DNA of 41,935 bases from contig NZ_VTQV01000006.1 in NCBI RefSeq assembly GCF_008764245.1, positions 1 through 41,935 of the forward strand, written 5' to 3'. The notes under the pieces are model-generated. The model searched no databases. It saw only the letters and a program-made list of their open reading frames with translations, and was not told where the DNA came from. Below, piece by piece: positions 8,605 through 17,520 of the stretch. The position numbers and the translations under genes were made by a program. The stretch is from Bacillus subtilis. GTDB taxonomy: Bacteria > Bacillota > Bacilli > Bacillales > Bacillaceae_C. Position 1 is the first letter of the stretch; each line of letters opens with the position of its first letter.

Positions 8605-9930
8605 TTATTCATTTTCAACCATTTGCAAAAGGACTTCTTCCCTTTTCGCGGCAATATAACGAACTTGGTGCCCATCCATTTCTTTTACAGTGAAGGAGAA
8701 ATGATCATGTGAAAAGGTATCACCTATTTTCACATCACTATTCTGTGATAAAATCCAGCCACCAAGCGTATCTACCTCTTCATCAGATAAGGAAATCCCT
8801 AATAAATCATTTACTTCATTTACTAAGACTTTACCACTAAATAAGTATTGGTCATCTGAAAGTTTTGTAATTTCTTCTTTCTCATCTGTATCAAACTCAT
8901 CGCGGATTTCTCCCACGATTTCCTCGATAATATCCTCAATGGTAACAAGTCCCGACGTACCTCCATATTCATCCATCAACACAGCCATGTGAATACGTTC
9001 TTGTTGCATTTTCAAGAATAATTCCTGAATAGATATCGTTTCGATGATCAGAATCACCGGTTTAATAAAAGAAGTCAATTCCAACTCAGGAAGAGGTTTT
9101 GTATGGCTAATTTGGGCCATCAAAATATCTTTTACATTAATGATCCCTATAATATTGTCTTTGTCCCCATCATAAATAGGATAACGTGTCAGCTTCTCTG
9201 CTTTTATGATGTCCATCCAGTCTTGGAAACTATTATCGGTAGAAAGAGATACCATCTCTGTTCTAGGAACCATGATTTCTTTCGCACTGCGGTCATCAAA
9301 CTTAAAAATATTATTGACGTACAGCAATTCTGATTGATTAATCTCCCCACTTTTATAACTTTCTGACAAGATAATACTTAACTCTTCTTCAGAATGGGAA
9401 GTTTCATGCTCCATCACTGGTTGCATACCAAACGCTTTAATAATAAGACGAGCAGAACCATTCAGTAACCAAATAAACGGAAACATCAATTTGTAAAACC
9501 AGATAATCGGTTTAGCAGCAAGTAAGGTAATATTTTCTGCCTTTTGAATGGCCATTGTTTTTGGTGCAAGCTCCCCGACTACGACATGGAGATACGTAAT
9601 AAATAAAAACGAAACCGCAACCGAAATAATGGTCGAAACAGATGAATTAATTTGCAGCTTATTAAGAACTGGATCAAGTAAACTTTTGACGGCTGGCTCA
9701 CCCAACCAACCAATTCCAAGAGCTGTAACAGTAATTCCTAATTGACAGGCAGATAAGTATTCATCCATGTGAGTGATCACATGCTTGGCAGCTTTTGCCC
9801 CTGGCTTCCCTTCTTCTACTAGCTGGTCAATCCGAGAACTTCTAATTTTAACAATCGCAAATTCCGTAGCAACAAAAAAAGCAGTTAAAGCAATTAATAA
9901 AGCAATTAAAAGTAAACTGGCAACGTCCAA
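8605..9930 (-). CDS. CNNM/CorC (HlyC) family membrane protein, MpfA/YhdP-like
   Basis: About 441 residues. Order: a DUF21/CNNM transmembrane domain (about 1-190; note LSACQLGIT and VVGELAPKT), two CBS domains (about 205-330; REEIMVPRT-like KEIMVPRTEMV), and a C-terminal CorC/HlyC domain (about 350-430; VDTLGGWIL). Length and sequence fit B. subtilis MpfA (YhdP), a magnesium exporter, better than a hemolysin; the old hemolysin name is historical. Start: the GTG at 9937-9939 opens the frame, but the TTG at 9928-9930 gives the family-like start LDVASLLLIALL after an AAAGGTGA site, so I prefer TTG. That ribosome site is inside a perfect hairpin. The gene is divergent from uppP. Substrate is inferred from similarity only. 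Confidence 0.85.
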   Translation of the reverse strand: MDVASLLLIALLIALTAFFVATEFAIVKIRSSRIDQLVEEGKPGAKAAKHVITHMDEYLSACQLGITVTALGIGWLGEPAVKSLLDPVLNKLQINSSVSTIISVAVSFLFITYLHVVVGELAPKTMAIQKAENITLLAAKPIIWFYKLMFPFIWLLNGSARLIIKAFGMQPVMEHETSHSEEELSIILSESYKSGEINQSELLYVNNIFKFDDRSAKEIMVPRTEMVSLSTDNSFQDWMDIIKAEKLTRYPIYDGDKDNIIGIINVKDILMAQISHTKPLPELELTSFIKPVILIIETISIQELFLKMQQERIHMAVLMDEYGGTSGLVTIEDIIEEIVGEIRDEFDTDEKEEITKLSDDQYLFSGKVLVNEVNDLLGISLSDEEVDTLGGWILSQNSDVKIGDTFSHDHFSFTVKEMDGHQVRYIAAKREEVLLQMVENE

Positions 9931-9936
9931 ATGGTT

Positions 9937-9955
9937 CACCTTTCAGAGAAAGGTG
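9937..9955 (-). promoter_or_regulatory. Hairpin masking the ribosome binding site of the CNNM gene
   Basis: On the minus strand CACCTTT (9949-9955) pairs perfectly with AAAGGTG (9937-9943) around the loop CTCTG. The right arm is the Shine-Dalgarno sequence for the preferred TTG start. A second, stronger AGGAGGTGG (9958-9966) lies just upstream without a start codon at normal spacing. Confidence 0.5.
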
Positions 9956-10144
9956 GTCCACCTCCTATTTTTTTAAAATGGTATTAAGCTATATTATACT
10001 ATGAAAAAGTAGTGTATGTATATTATTAATTATTGATAAATATGTTCTTTTTTACCTGTGGACTGTGTAAAATGAATAAAAGACAAGTTACATTAGCTAG
10101 AAAAGTCGTTGAGCATAAGATTTATGAATGAGAGGAGTTACCCT

Positions 10145-10993
10145 ATGGATATGCGTGATTGGATTGTAGCACTTATTCTAGGATTTGTAGAAGGAATGAC
10201 AGAATTTGCGCCTGTTTCATCAACAGGCCACATGATTATTGTCGATGATATGCTCTTTAAATCAGCTAAATTATTAGGATCAACGGAAGTAGCCAATACA
10301 TTTAAAGTTGTGATTCAATTAGGTTCCATTATGGCTGTTGTGATTGTCTTTTGGTCACGACTTTGGAGTTTGGTTGGGATAAATATCGGCAGGACAAGCA
10401 GCCCTCCCCCTCATTCTCGTTTAAAGCTTTCCCACGTGATTGTCGGCCTTATTCCCGCCGCCGTCTTAGGGTTTGCTTTTGAAGATATCATTGATAATTA
10501 TTTATTTCGGACCGTCCCCGTGTTATTGGCCTTAATAGCGGGTGCGATTCTCATGTTAGTAGCCGATTGGAAATCCAAGAAACATCGAGATTTTCAAGGG
10601 GCTGCTCTTGATGAAATTACGTATCGTCAAGCCTTTCTAATTGGGCTATTTCAATGTATTTCCTTATGGCCAGGATTCTCACGATCTGGGGCCACCATTT
10701 CAGGTGGTGTCCTAATGGGTTTGAACCATCGTGCCGCCGCGGATTTCACCTTTATCATGGCAGTTCCGATCATGTTCGGTGCTAGCGCCGTTTCTCTTTT
10801 TAAAAAATGGGATGTGATGACAATGGACGTCATTCCATTTTTTATAGTAGGATTCATCAGTGCTTTTGTCTTTGCCTGGGTCTCCATCCGTTTTTTCCTT
10901 GCCCTTATTAGTCGGGTAAAATTACGCCCATTTGCTATTTATCGGATTATTCTTGCTGTTATTTTAGCCATTATTTATTTTTCAATGGCCTAG
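10145..10993 (+). CDS. uppP: Undecaprenyl-diphosphatase UppP (BacA family)
   Basis: A 282-residue polytopic membrane enzyme that dephosphorylates undecaprenyl pyrophosphate to recycle the lipid carrier for cell wall polymers; overexpression gives bacitracin resistance. The two signature motifs are present: EGMTEFAPVSSTGH near residue 17, and PGFSRSGATISGG near residue 178. The usual leucine in EFLPVSSTGH is alanine here. About eight membrane segments are visible. The ATG at 10145 is chosen for its AGAGGAG site 7 nt upstream; the longer frame from 10109 has none. A strong terminator follows. Carrier recycling fits loosely with the wall genes nearby (pbp, ltaS), but it is a single-gene unit. 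Confidence 0.93.
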   Translation: MDMRDWIVALILGFVEGMTEFAPVSSTGHMIIVDDMLFKSAKLLGSTEVANTFKVVIQLGSIMAVVIVFWSRLWSLVGINIGRTSSPPPHSRLKLSHVIVGLIPAAVLGFAFEDIIDNYLFRTVPVLLALIAGAILMLVADWKSKKHRDFQGAALDEITYRQAFLIGLFQCISLWPGFSRSGATISGGVLMGLNHRAAADFTFIMAVPIMFGASAVSLFKKWDVMTMDVIPFFIVGFISAFVFAWVSIRFFLALISRVKLRPFAIYRIILAVILAIIYFSMA

Positions 10994-11025
10994 GAATGCC
11001 CAAACTTTAACGGAATGACGTTTTT

Positions 11026-11057
11026 AACCAAGTCTGAGTGGACTTGGTTTATTTTTT
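11026..11057 (+). terminator. Rho-independent terminator of uppP
   Basis: AACCAAGTC (11026-11034) pairs perfectly with GACTTGGTT (11041-11049) around a 6-nt loop and is followed by TATTTTTT. Confidence 0.92.
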
Positions 11058-11087
11058 GGTTAAAATCTATTACCAGTACCTAACCTT

Positions 11088-11122
11088 ATTTTTCATGAAA
11101 AATTTCTCAACTTTGATATAGT
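11088..11122 (+). promoter_or_regulatory. Candidate pxp operon promoter with 16-bp palindrome
   Basis: A perfect 16-bp palindrome, ATTTTTCATGAAAAAT, lies at 11088-11103. TATAGT at 11117-11122 is a good -10, and 17 bp further up there is no recognisable -35; that position falls inside the palindrome. This layout suggests a regulator binding over the -35 region. The regulator is not identified. Confidence 0.45.
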
Positions 11123-11159
11123 AAAGGAAACAGATTCTTTGAACAGGCGGTGAAAAGGT

Positions 11160-11855
11160 GTGAAGCAAATAAATTTTTTTCCACTAGGTGAGGCGGCATT
11201 AATGATGGATTTCGGAAGTGAAATAAACCTAGAAACAAATCATAGGATCCTAGGATGGAAGAAGGCGATTGAAGAAGCAGTCATCCCCGGAGTAATTGAA
11301 GCGGTTCCTGCCTATACTACACTAACCATTTTTTATAATCCAGAAACCGCCCTATATGAAAGAATAAAAAAGTCGATCTTACAACTTGGTCCTCCCTTTA
11401 CTTCATCATTGGAAAAAATGCAGGTAAAGGAAATTCCTGTTTGCTATGAAGAGCCTTATGCGCTAGATTTACAATTTGTGGCAGATTCTAATGGGCTCTC
11501 TATCCAAGATGTCATTCAAATTCATACAAGCCAAGATTACCCGGTCTATTTCTTAGGCTTTACACCGGGATTTCCATTTCTTGGTGGCATGGATTCAAGA
11601 ATAGCAGTGCCTAGGCGTTCTTCTCCACGACCAAAGATTCCCGCTGGATCTGTTGGCATTGCAGGTAAGCAAACGGGGATCTATCCCTTATCTTCCCCAG
11701 GTGGCTGGCAAATTATTGGCAGAACGCCTTATCGGCTTTTTGATCAGAATCAGCATCCCCCCACCCTCCTCCAACCAGGTGATCATATTCGTTTTATCGC
11801 CATCAGTAAGGAAGAATTTCAAGATTTGGAGGGGAGAGCATGTCTATTCGCGTGA
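11160..11855 (+). CDS. pxpB: 5-oxoprolinase subunit PxpB (KipI-like)
   Basis: A 231-residue KipI/PxpB-family protein. With PxpC and PxpA it forms the ATP-dependent 5-oxoprolinase that opens pyroglutamate to glutamate; B. subtilis KipI is also known as an inhibitor of the sporulation kinase KinA. The carboxyltransferase domain 1 signature is clear: YFLGFTPGFPFLGGMD near residues 130-145 and IPAGSVGIAGKQTGIYP after it, ending with SPGGWQIIGRTP. It starts with GTG at 11160, with AGGCGGTG about 6 nt upstream. It overlaps pxpC by 16 nt, so the two are coupled, as subunits that form a complex often are. Confidence 0.92.
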   Translation: MKQINFFPLGEAALMMDFGSEINLETNHRILGWKKAIEEAVIPGVIEAVPAYTTLTIFYNPETALYERIKKSILQLGPPFTSSLEKMQVKEIPVCYEEPYALDLQFVADSNGLSIQDVIQIHTSQDYPVYFLGFTPGFPFLGGMDSRIAVPRRSSPRPKIPAGSVGIAGKQTGIYPLSSPGGWQIIGRTPYRLFDQNQHPPTLLQPGDHIRFIAISKEEFQDLEGRACLFA

Positions 11856-12808
11856 TGAAAGCGGGGATGCAAACCACGATTCAGGATCTCGGCAGACATG
11901 GTTGGCAAAGTCTTGGGATTTCGGTTTGTGGAGCAATGGATCCATGGGCTGCTAAAATCGTGAATATCTTGCTTAATAATCATGAAAATGAGGCTGTTTT
12001 AGAAATGACCGTCCATGGGCCAACACTGGAAATTCAGGAAGACCTATTTCTCGCTATTTTTGGTGCCGATATGGAGGCAAGGCAAAATGGAAAGAAAATC
12101 GCACAAGGCAAGCCCGTTTTCGTTCGGAAAGGCGATGTTTTAACATTTGGTTATGCAAGGGATGGAATCAGAACGTATCTAGCTGTAAAAGGTGGCTTTT
12201 TTATCGAAAAAGTTTTAGATAGCTATAGCACTGATGTAAAGGCTAAAATGGGAGGAATGGGTGGGAGAGCCTTAAAAGAGGGCGATATTCTTCCAACCAA
12301 AAGTGGAGAGACTCCCCTAGCGCACAATCGGAAATTCCCTTATCATATAAAAAATCACTATATTAAGAAAAATAACTCACCCATTCATTTTATAAGAGGG
12401 CGACAATATCATTGGTTTACAAAGGAATCATTACAAGCCTTTGAATCTAGTCCTTTTACAATCGAACCTGATTCAGATCGAATGGGATATCGATTATCCG
12501 GGTCTGGTTTACAACAGGGAGAGCCGCGGGAGTTAATAACGGAAGGAACAACATTTGGTAGCATTCAAATCCCCCCAAGTGGGCAACCGATTATTTTAAT
12601 GGCCGATCGCCAACCGACGGGTGGATATCCGAAAATAGGTGAAGTGATACGAAGTGATCTTCCGCGTTTAAGCCAAATGCGCCCAGGTCAGAAGCTCCAC
12701 TTTCAAGAAGTTTCATTACAAGAAGCATATCAGAAAATACGTAAACAACGCCGGGATTTAGAAAAAATAAAAATCGCTTGCCGTTTTAAATGGCATGAGA
12801 TGTTTTGA
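11840..12808 (+). CDS. pxpC: 5-oxoprolinase subunit PxpC (KipA-like)
   Basis: A 322-residue biotin-dependent carboxyltransferase-like protein (carboxyltransferase domain 2). The N-terminus [18 protein letters not shown] is the family hallmark. The middle carries [12 protein letters not shown], and the C-terminal part [17 protein letters not shown] followed by [15 protein letters not shown]. These segments form the substrate pocket together with PxpB. The ATG has GAGGGGAGAG just upstream, inside the end of pxpB. It is followed by a strong ribosome site and pxpA 16 nt later. Assignment is firm at the family level, and the complete B-C-A gene set makes the pathway role convincing. Confidence 0.92.
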   Translation: MSIRVMKAGMQTTIQDLGRHGWQSLGISVCGAMDPWAAKIVNILLNNHENEAVLEMTVHGPTLEIQEDLFLAIFGADMEARQNGKKIAQGKPVFVRKGDVLTFGYARDGIRTYLAVKGGFFIEKVLDSYSTDVKAKMGGMGGRALKEGDILPTKSGETPLAHNRKFPYHIKNHYIKKNNSPIHFIRGRQYHWFTKESLQAFESSPFTIEPDSDRMGYRLSGSGLQQGEPRELITEGTTFGSIQIPPSGQPIILMADRQPTGGYPKIGEVIRSDLPRLSQMRPGQKLHFQEVSLQEAYQKIRKQRRDLEKIKIACRFKWHEMF

Positions 12809-12824
12809 TTTAGGAGGTTCTTAT

Positions 12825-13580
12825 ATGCAACAGATTGATCTAAACTGTGATATCGGAGAAGGTTTTGGTATCTACCAAGCAGGATTGGATGAAAAAATAA
12901 TGCCCTATATCTCATCCGCTAATATCGCATGCGGCTTTCATGCAGGCGATTTTAGCACGATGAACAAAACGGTTCAATTAGCACTGGAAAATAACGTAGC
13001 CATTGGGGCCCATCCCGGTCTCCCCGATCTACAAGGATTCGGCAGAAGGACAATGGCCGTTTCACCGCAAGAGGTTTTTGAAATCGTTCTTTACCAAATC
13101 GGCGCCCTGCACGCATTTGTTGTTGCCAATGGGGGAAAACTTCGCCATGTGAAGCCACATGGCGCCCTTTATAATATGGCCGCCACTGATCCGAAATTAT
13201 CGGAAGCCATTGCAGAAGCTATCTATTGTTTTCAATCTGGGTTAATTTTATTTGGTCTGGCCGGTAGTGAATTAATCAAAGCTGGTGAAAAAATAGGGTT
13301 ACAAACAGCGAGTGAAGTGTTCGCCGACCGAACCTATCAAAGGGATGGAACATTGACACCGAGGGATCGACCAAACGCACTCATCCATCATGTAGAACAA
13401 GCTGCAAACCAAGCGATCCGCATGATCAAAGAACACAAGGTGCGATCCATTGAGGGAATCGACCTTTCTGTCCAGGTGGATACAATCTGTCTACATGGGG
13501 ATAGCCCATCTGCTCTCCGCTTTGCATGCGAGTTGAATAAGAGGTTTGTTTCGGAAGGCATTAGGATTGCTAGAGCATAA
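12825..13580 (+). CDS. pxpA: 5-oxoprolinase subunit PxpA (LamB/YcsF family)
   Basis: A 251-residue LamB/YcsF protein, the TIM-barrel-like subunit of 5-oxoprolinase. Motifs in order: [10 protein letters not shown] at the N-terminus, [12 protein letters not shown] near residue 40, [15 protein letters not shown] near 64, KPHGALYN near 115 and [17 protein letters not shown] near 165. The ATG at 12825 is set by a perfect AGGAGG (12812-12817) 7 nt upstream; the longer frame from 12795 runs into pxpC and adds nothing conserved. It is the last gene of pxpB-pxpC-pxpA. Together the three hydrolyse 5-oxoproline, a damage product of glutamine and glutamate. Confidence 0.93.
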   Translation: MQQIDLNCDIGEGFGIYQAGLDEKIMPYISSANIACGFHAGDFSTMNKTVQLALENNVAIGAHPGLPDLQGFGRRTMAVSPQEVFEIVLYQIGALHAFVVANGGKLRHVKPHGALYNMAATDPKLSEAIAEAIYCFQSGLILFGLAGSELIKAGEKIGLQTASEVFADRTYQRDGTLTPRDRPNALIHHVEQAANQAIRMIKEHKVRSIEGIDLSVQVDTICLHGDSPSALRFACELNKRFVSEGIRIARA

Positions 13581-13744
13581 GTAGCGTAAGAAAAGTGGTA
13601 CGCCATCTCCTCAAAGAAAACCTTCGCGATACGAAGACGGTACTCGCTTTCAACCTGCACAGGTAGTAGTTTGAAAAAACAAGCTGTACTTCCCTTACCA
13701 ACGCCTGCATAGAATAATCATATGATCTTATTAGGAGTGGTTTT

Positions 13745-15160
13745 ATGATTATTCATGTAGTGAGAAAAGGAGAGACGTTAAGCAGGATTGCGAATCAATA
13801 TGGGAGTCAAAGTCAGCTCATTGCAACGGCAAATGAATTGCCTGATCCGAATCAGCTTTTAGTAGGCCAATCCCTGGTGATTCCCATTGCGGCTATTCAT
13901 CATACAGTGCGCGGGGGAGAAACGCTGTGGGGAATTTCACAGAGGTATGGCATTCAATTAAATGCGATTCTTCAAGCTAATCCAACTGTGAGCAGTCAAC
14001 CCTCTTCGCTCAGTATAGGGACTATTCTTGTCATACCGCCGCGTACCCATGTTGTTCAAGCTGGAGAAACCCTCGGGCAGATTGCTCAGCAATATCAAGT
14101 AGAGGTACAAGCCCTAATCCAAATGAATCCTATTCAGCAGCCAAACCGATTAATTCCAGGTACAGTATTGATCATTCCTTTCCCCAAACCAGTCATTGAG
14201 GTGAATGCCTATACGATTAATACTGGGGAAACGGCAGCCCAAGATGTTCAGGAGGTGGCCCAATATTTATCCTATATCTCTCCTTTTGTTTATTCCATAA
14301 AGGAGGATGGCACGTTAACCTCTCTAAATGATGAACTCGCGATTCAGGTGGCAAATGAACATCATGTCGTTCCCATGATGGCTATCACTAATTTTTCCTC
14401 TACAGAGACTGGAACAGAGCTAGCCCATCAAGTCCTTTCCAGTCCACAAATTCAGGACAAATTATTGGACAACATTCTGCGTGTGATGGAGGAAAAAGGA
14501 TACAGGGGGTTGAACGTCGATTTTGAGAATGTGCGGCAAAGCGATCGAGAAGCGTATAATCGCTTTTTACAAAAAGCGGTCGATCGACTCCATCCACGTG
14601 GTTTTTTTGTCTCGACGGCAGTCGCTCCCAAAACAAGCTCCGAGCAGAAAGGTCTTTTGTATGAGGCGCATGATTATGAAGCACAGGGAAGAATTGTTGA
14701 TTTTATCATTTTAATGACCTATGAGTGGGGGTATCGCTTTGGACCGCCACAAGCGATTTCACCCATCAATCAAATGAAAAAGGTCATCGATTATGCTGTC
14801 ACTGTTATTCCAAGGAGTAAAATTTTCATGGGGTTCCAGTTATATGCCCGTGACTGGCTATTGCCTCATCAACAAGGACAAGAAGCCGAGACCTTTGATA
14901 TGCAAGAAGCCATTAGACGTGCTTTAAAATATAAAGTCGCAATCCAATATGACACTGTCACCCAATCCCCCTTTTTCCGTTATACAGATGGGCAAGGAAG
15001 AGAGCATGAAGTCTGGTTTGAAGATGCACGTAGTGCCCAAGCGAAATTCGATTTAGTAAAACAATACAACTTACGGGGCATTAGCTATTGGGTGCTCGGA
15101 TATCCGTTTCCGCAAAACTGGCTGCTCCTCGGGGATAACTTTACGATTCGAAAACGTTAG
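13745..15160 (+). CDS. Spore cortex-lytic glycosidase, three LysM domains plus GH18 (SleL/YaaH-like)
   Basis: A 471-residue peptidoglycan hydrolase. Three LysM repeats lie at about 2-47, 53-98 and 101-145, each starting with an HVV/HTV-GETL pattern and ending near a VIP. A GH18-type glycosidase domain fills about 150-471. The catalytic segment GLNVDFENV has D259 and E261, the acid pair of GH18 enzymes. SleL/YaaH proteins degrade cortex fragments at muramic-lactam sites during germination; those I know carry two LysM domains and are about 430 residues, so this one has an extra repeat. No signal peptide is seen, as is usual for SleL. CATAGAAT at 13708-13715 resembles a sigma-E -10 element, but no good -35 accompanies it. 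The start has TAGGAGTGG upstream. Confidence 0.88.
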   Translation: MIIHVVRKGETLSRIANQYGSQSQLIATANELPDPNQLLVGQSLVIPIAAIHHTVRGGETLWGISQRYGIQLNAILQANPTVSSQPSSLSIGTILVIPPRTHVVQAGETLGQIAQQYQVEVQALIQMNPIQQPNRLIPGTVLIIPFPKPVIEVNAYTINTGETAAQDVQEVAQYLSYISPFVYSIKEDGTLTSLNDELAIQVANEHHVVPMMAITNFSSTETGTELAHQVLSSPQIQDKLLDNILRVMEEKGYRGLNVDFENVRQSDREAYNRFLQKAVDRLHPRGFFVSTAVAPKTSSEQKGLLYEAHDYEAQGRIVDFIILMTYEWGYRFGPPQAISPINQMKKVIDYAVTVIPRSKIFMGFQLYARDWLLPHQQGQEAETFDMQEAIRRALKYKVAIQYDTVTQSPFFRYTDGQGREHEVWFEDARSAQAKFDLVKQYNLRGISYWVLGYPFPQNWLLLGDNFTIRKR

Positions 15161-15198
15161 TCGATTGGACCAAGCTAAACCATCATAAAATAAATCGA

Positions 15199-15236
15199 AA
15201 AAGCTCCTTCTCATGCGGAAATGAGAAGGAGCTTTT
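15199..15236. terminator. Bidirectional terminator between the LysM-GH18 gene and ltaS
   Basis: A perfect 16-bp stem, AAAAGCTCCTTCTCAT (15199-15214) with its complement at 15221-15236, has a 6-nt loop. T runs follow on both strands. It serves the plus gene ending at 15160 and the minus gene ending at 15239. Confidence 0.93.
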
Positions 15237-15238
15237 CT

Positions 15239-17164
15239 TTAATTTTTTGTTCCATTCGTATATTGGTAATCATTAGGATTGATTGGCTCATAGCCTTCCG
15301 GCTGATAAAAACGGAGTAAATCCTTCGTGACAATTCGATCCGAAATCTCTAATTTTTCTTTTGCAATTTGATCATCTGCCGTGCATTGATCATCTTCTAT
15401 TGGCTCACCTGTTTCATTCGAGTAACAAACGCCATTTACCTGTGTCACTTCAGGTGTGACAAAGTCCCCGTTACGGAAAGGAGCAATTTCCTTAAATTCA
15501 GGTGATAAAATATCGTTCCCTACATTTAGGTAATTGCGCGTATCAACACCTAATAAATGAAGAATGGTTGGTTGAACATCAACTTCACCGCTATATTTAT
15601 GAACGACTCCACCCTTCACGCCAGGTACGTGAATGAAAAGTGGCACCCTCTGTAATTGAGCATTTTTAAATGGGGTAATTTCTTCTCCCATTACTTTCTC
15701 CATTGCGTCATTATGATTTTCGGAAATACCATAATGGTCGCCATACATGACAATAATCGTATTATCATACAAACCAGCTTCTTTTAAGTTATTAAAGAAC
15801 TCTTCCAGAGCTTGGTCCATGTAACTCGCCGATTGGAAATACTGATTCACCACTTTGTCGCCAAAATCCCCTGCTGGAAAATCAGTGTCTCCTTCATCCA
15901 TCGCAAATGGGAAATGGTTCGAAAGCAATATTAGTTTTGAATAAAACGGTTGTGGCAAAGATTCCAATAACGGCATTGATTCCTCTAAGAATGGTTTATC
16001 CTTCAATCCATAGTTTTTCACATTTTCTGGTGTCATATTATAATATGTGGCATCGAAAAAGTGATCATATCCGAATGCCTTATAAATCTCATTCCGATTC
16101 CAGAAAGTTTTATAGTTTCCATGGAGTGCTGCAGATGTATAACCTCTTGATTTTAATATCGCAGGTGCCGCATGATACGTGTTTTGCGCTTTATTAATAA
16201 ACACGGACCCTTGTGATAACGGGAATAACGATGTTTCCATCATGAATTCCGCGTCAGAGGTTTTCCCTTGTCCTGTTTGATGAAAGAAATTATCAAAATA
16301 AAAGGTTTCCCCATCATGGGCTAACGAATTTAAGAATGGTGTAACCTCCTGACCATCTAATTCGTAATCAATGAGAAATGTCTGTAAAGACTCTAGGGAT
16401 ACATACATCACATTCATCCCTTCCGCCTTTCCAAAATATTCTGGGTTAGGTTTCGCAAAGTTAGCCTTTAGATTATTTTCGATTTCTGTTACATCATCAC
16501 TATTAGCAAGGGTGCGCTGCATGGAAGATCTTGCCGTTTGAATACCATCATAGATCGTAAAATTATAGGTACCCAAATACTTGACTAAGTAATTTCGGTC
16601 AAACGATCTTGTAAGTAGTTCAGGCCGATCAGCCTCCGCTAAAGATAAATTAAACAAGAAGATCCCCACTGCCACCACCATCGGGATAATCGCTAATTTC
16701 CTTGTTGGTGCGGCTTTTAATTGAAAGACTTTAAATGCTAACAATAAAACTAAAATAATCGTATCCGTAAAGTAAAGGATATCTAACGGCTTCATCAAAG
16801 ATAAGGCACTCTCAGTTTGTCCCCCATTTACCTTTAATTGTAAAATGGTTGGCCACGTAATAAAGTCATCAAAAAAACGATAATAGACGACATTTGCGTA
16901 AAGCCAAAACGATAAGACAAATTGGATCGCGATTAAAGCGGCTCCCCAATGTTTCTTAAATAATAAGGCTGCTCCGGAAAATAAAAAAGCTGAACTAAGT
17001 GGGTTGATAAATAATAAAAACTTTTGAACAGAATTATCAATTCCCAAATTAAATTCCATTCTATACGTCACATATGTTTTTATCCAAAATAGAACAATCG
17101 CAATCAGAAAAAATTGTACACTTTTACTATGAATGTTGAATGAGAATTTTTTAAGCCGATTCAA
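15239..17164 (-). CDS. ltaS: Lipoteichoic acid synthase LtaS
   Basis: A 641-residue membrane enzyme that polymerises the glycerol-phosphate chain of lipoteichoic acid from phosphatidylglycerol. Five N-terminal membrane segments (about 1-195) are followed by an extracellular sulfatase-fold domain. Key segments: YVSLESLQTFLI, the GQGKTSDAEFM segment holding the catalytic threonine, LSNHFPFAMDEGDTDFP and MYGDHYGISENHN, which bear manganese ligands. Agreement with B. subtilis LtaS (YflE), as I recall it, is close along the whole length, including NYLVKYLGTYNFTIYD, so I prefer ltaS to its paralogues. The TTG at 17162-17164 is chosen because GAGGAG lies 8 nt upstream; the longer frame starts before the ribosome site. 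A promoter lies about 120 bp upstream. Confidence 0.92.
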   Translation of the reverse strand: MNRLKKFSFNIHSKSVQFFLIAIVLFWIKTYVTYRMEFNLGIDNSVQKFLLFINPLSSAFLFSGAALLFKKHWGAALIAIQFVLSFWLYANVVYYRFFDDFITWPTILQLKVNGGQTESALSLMKPLDILYFTDTIILVLLLAFKVFQLKAAPTRKLAIIPMVVAVGIFLFNLSLAEADRPELLTRSFDRNYLVKYLGTYNFTIYDGIQTARSSMQRTLANSDDVTEIENNLKANFAKPNPEYFGKAEGMNVMYVSLESLQTFLIDYELDGQEVTPFLNSLAHDGETFYFDNFFHQTGQGKTSDAEFMMETSLFPLSQGSVFINKAQNTYHAAPAILKSRGYTSAALHGNYKTFWNRNEIYKAFGYDHFFDATYYNMTPENVKNYGLKDKPFLEESMPLLESLPQPFYSKLILLSNHFPFAMDEGDTDFPAGDFGDKVVNQYFQSASYMDQALEEFFNNLKEAGLYDNTIIVMYGDHYGISENHNDAMEKVMGEEITPFKNAQLQRVPLFIHVPGVKGGVVHKYSGEVDVQPTILHLLGVDTRNYLNVGNDILSPEFKEIAPFRNGDFVTPEVTQVNGVCYSNETGEPIEDDQCTADDQIAKEKLEISDRIVTKDLLRFYQPEGYEPINPNDYQYTNGTKN

Positions 17165-17285
17165 CTTAAACGCTCCTCTCTTTCTAATAAACAAAAGTGC
17201 AGGTTATGTGCCACTTATTGTTTAAATTTAAACCCAAAATCAATAAAGACTAGGCATCTTTCTATCTAAAAAAAGTGACTACGAT

Positions 17286-17314
17286 ATTATAACTCTTTTT
17301 ATAAAAATGTCCAA
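17286..17314 (-). promoter_or_regulatory. Candidate ltaS promoter
   Basis: On the minus strand a perfect -10 TATAAT (17286-17291) is 17 bp from TTGGAC (17309-17314). It gives a leader of about 115 nt before the TTG start of ltaS. The rest of 17165-17446 is AT-rich and shows no gene. Confidence 0.6.
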
Positions 17315-17446
17315 CCTTCTATTTCAATTCCAATCTGTCAATTTTTGTTAAAAGGGCATCATAGCCACATTATGGACATACTATAAAAATTTTTCAGCAC
17401 AAAGTGACAAACGTTTCTTTATTTTCTTTTTAATTTATTCCCCATT

Positions 17447-17489
17447 CTTGATGCACGTCAAGGAGCCATCCTCCTCTTCCCTTTATGAT
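17447..17489 (+). promoter_or_regulatory. FNR-type operator and promoter of the metal ATPase operon
   Basis: CTTGATGCACGTCAAG at 17447-17462 has perfect 5-bp arms and matches the FNR consensus TTGAT-N4-ATCAA at 9 of 10 fixed positions. A -10 TATGAT lies at 17484-17489 with no -35 at normal spacing. If transcription starts near 17496, the dyad is centred near -41.5, the standard position of class II FNR/CRP activator sites. The operon it precedes encodes an FNR-like regulator. Confidence 0.65.
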
Positions 17490-17520
17490 TAGGGTACAAA
17501 CAATAAAGGAGGCGGTCGAG

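Noticed and set aside
13708-13715. Sigma-E promoter for the LysM-GH18 gene
   Set aside because: The -10 CATAGAAT is good, but the -35 region does not fit; mentioned in the gene entry only.
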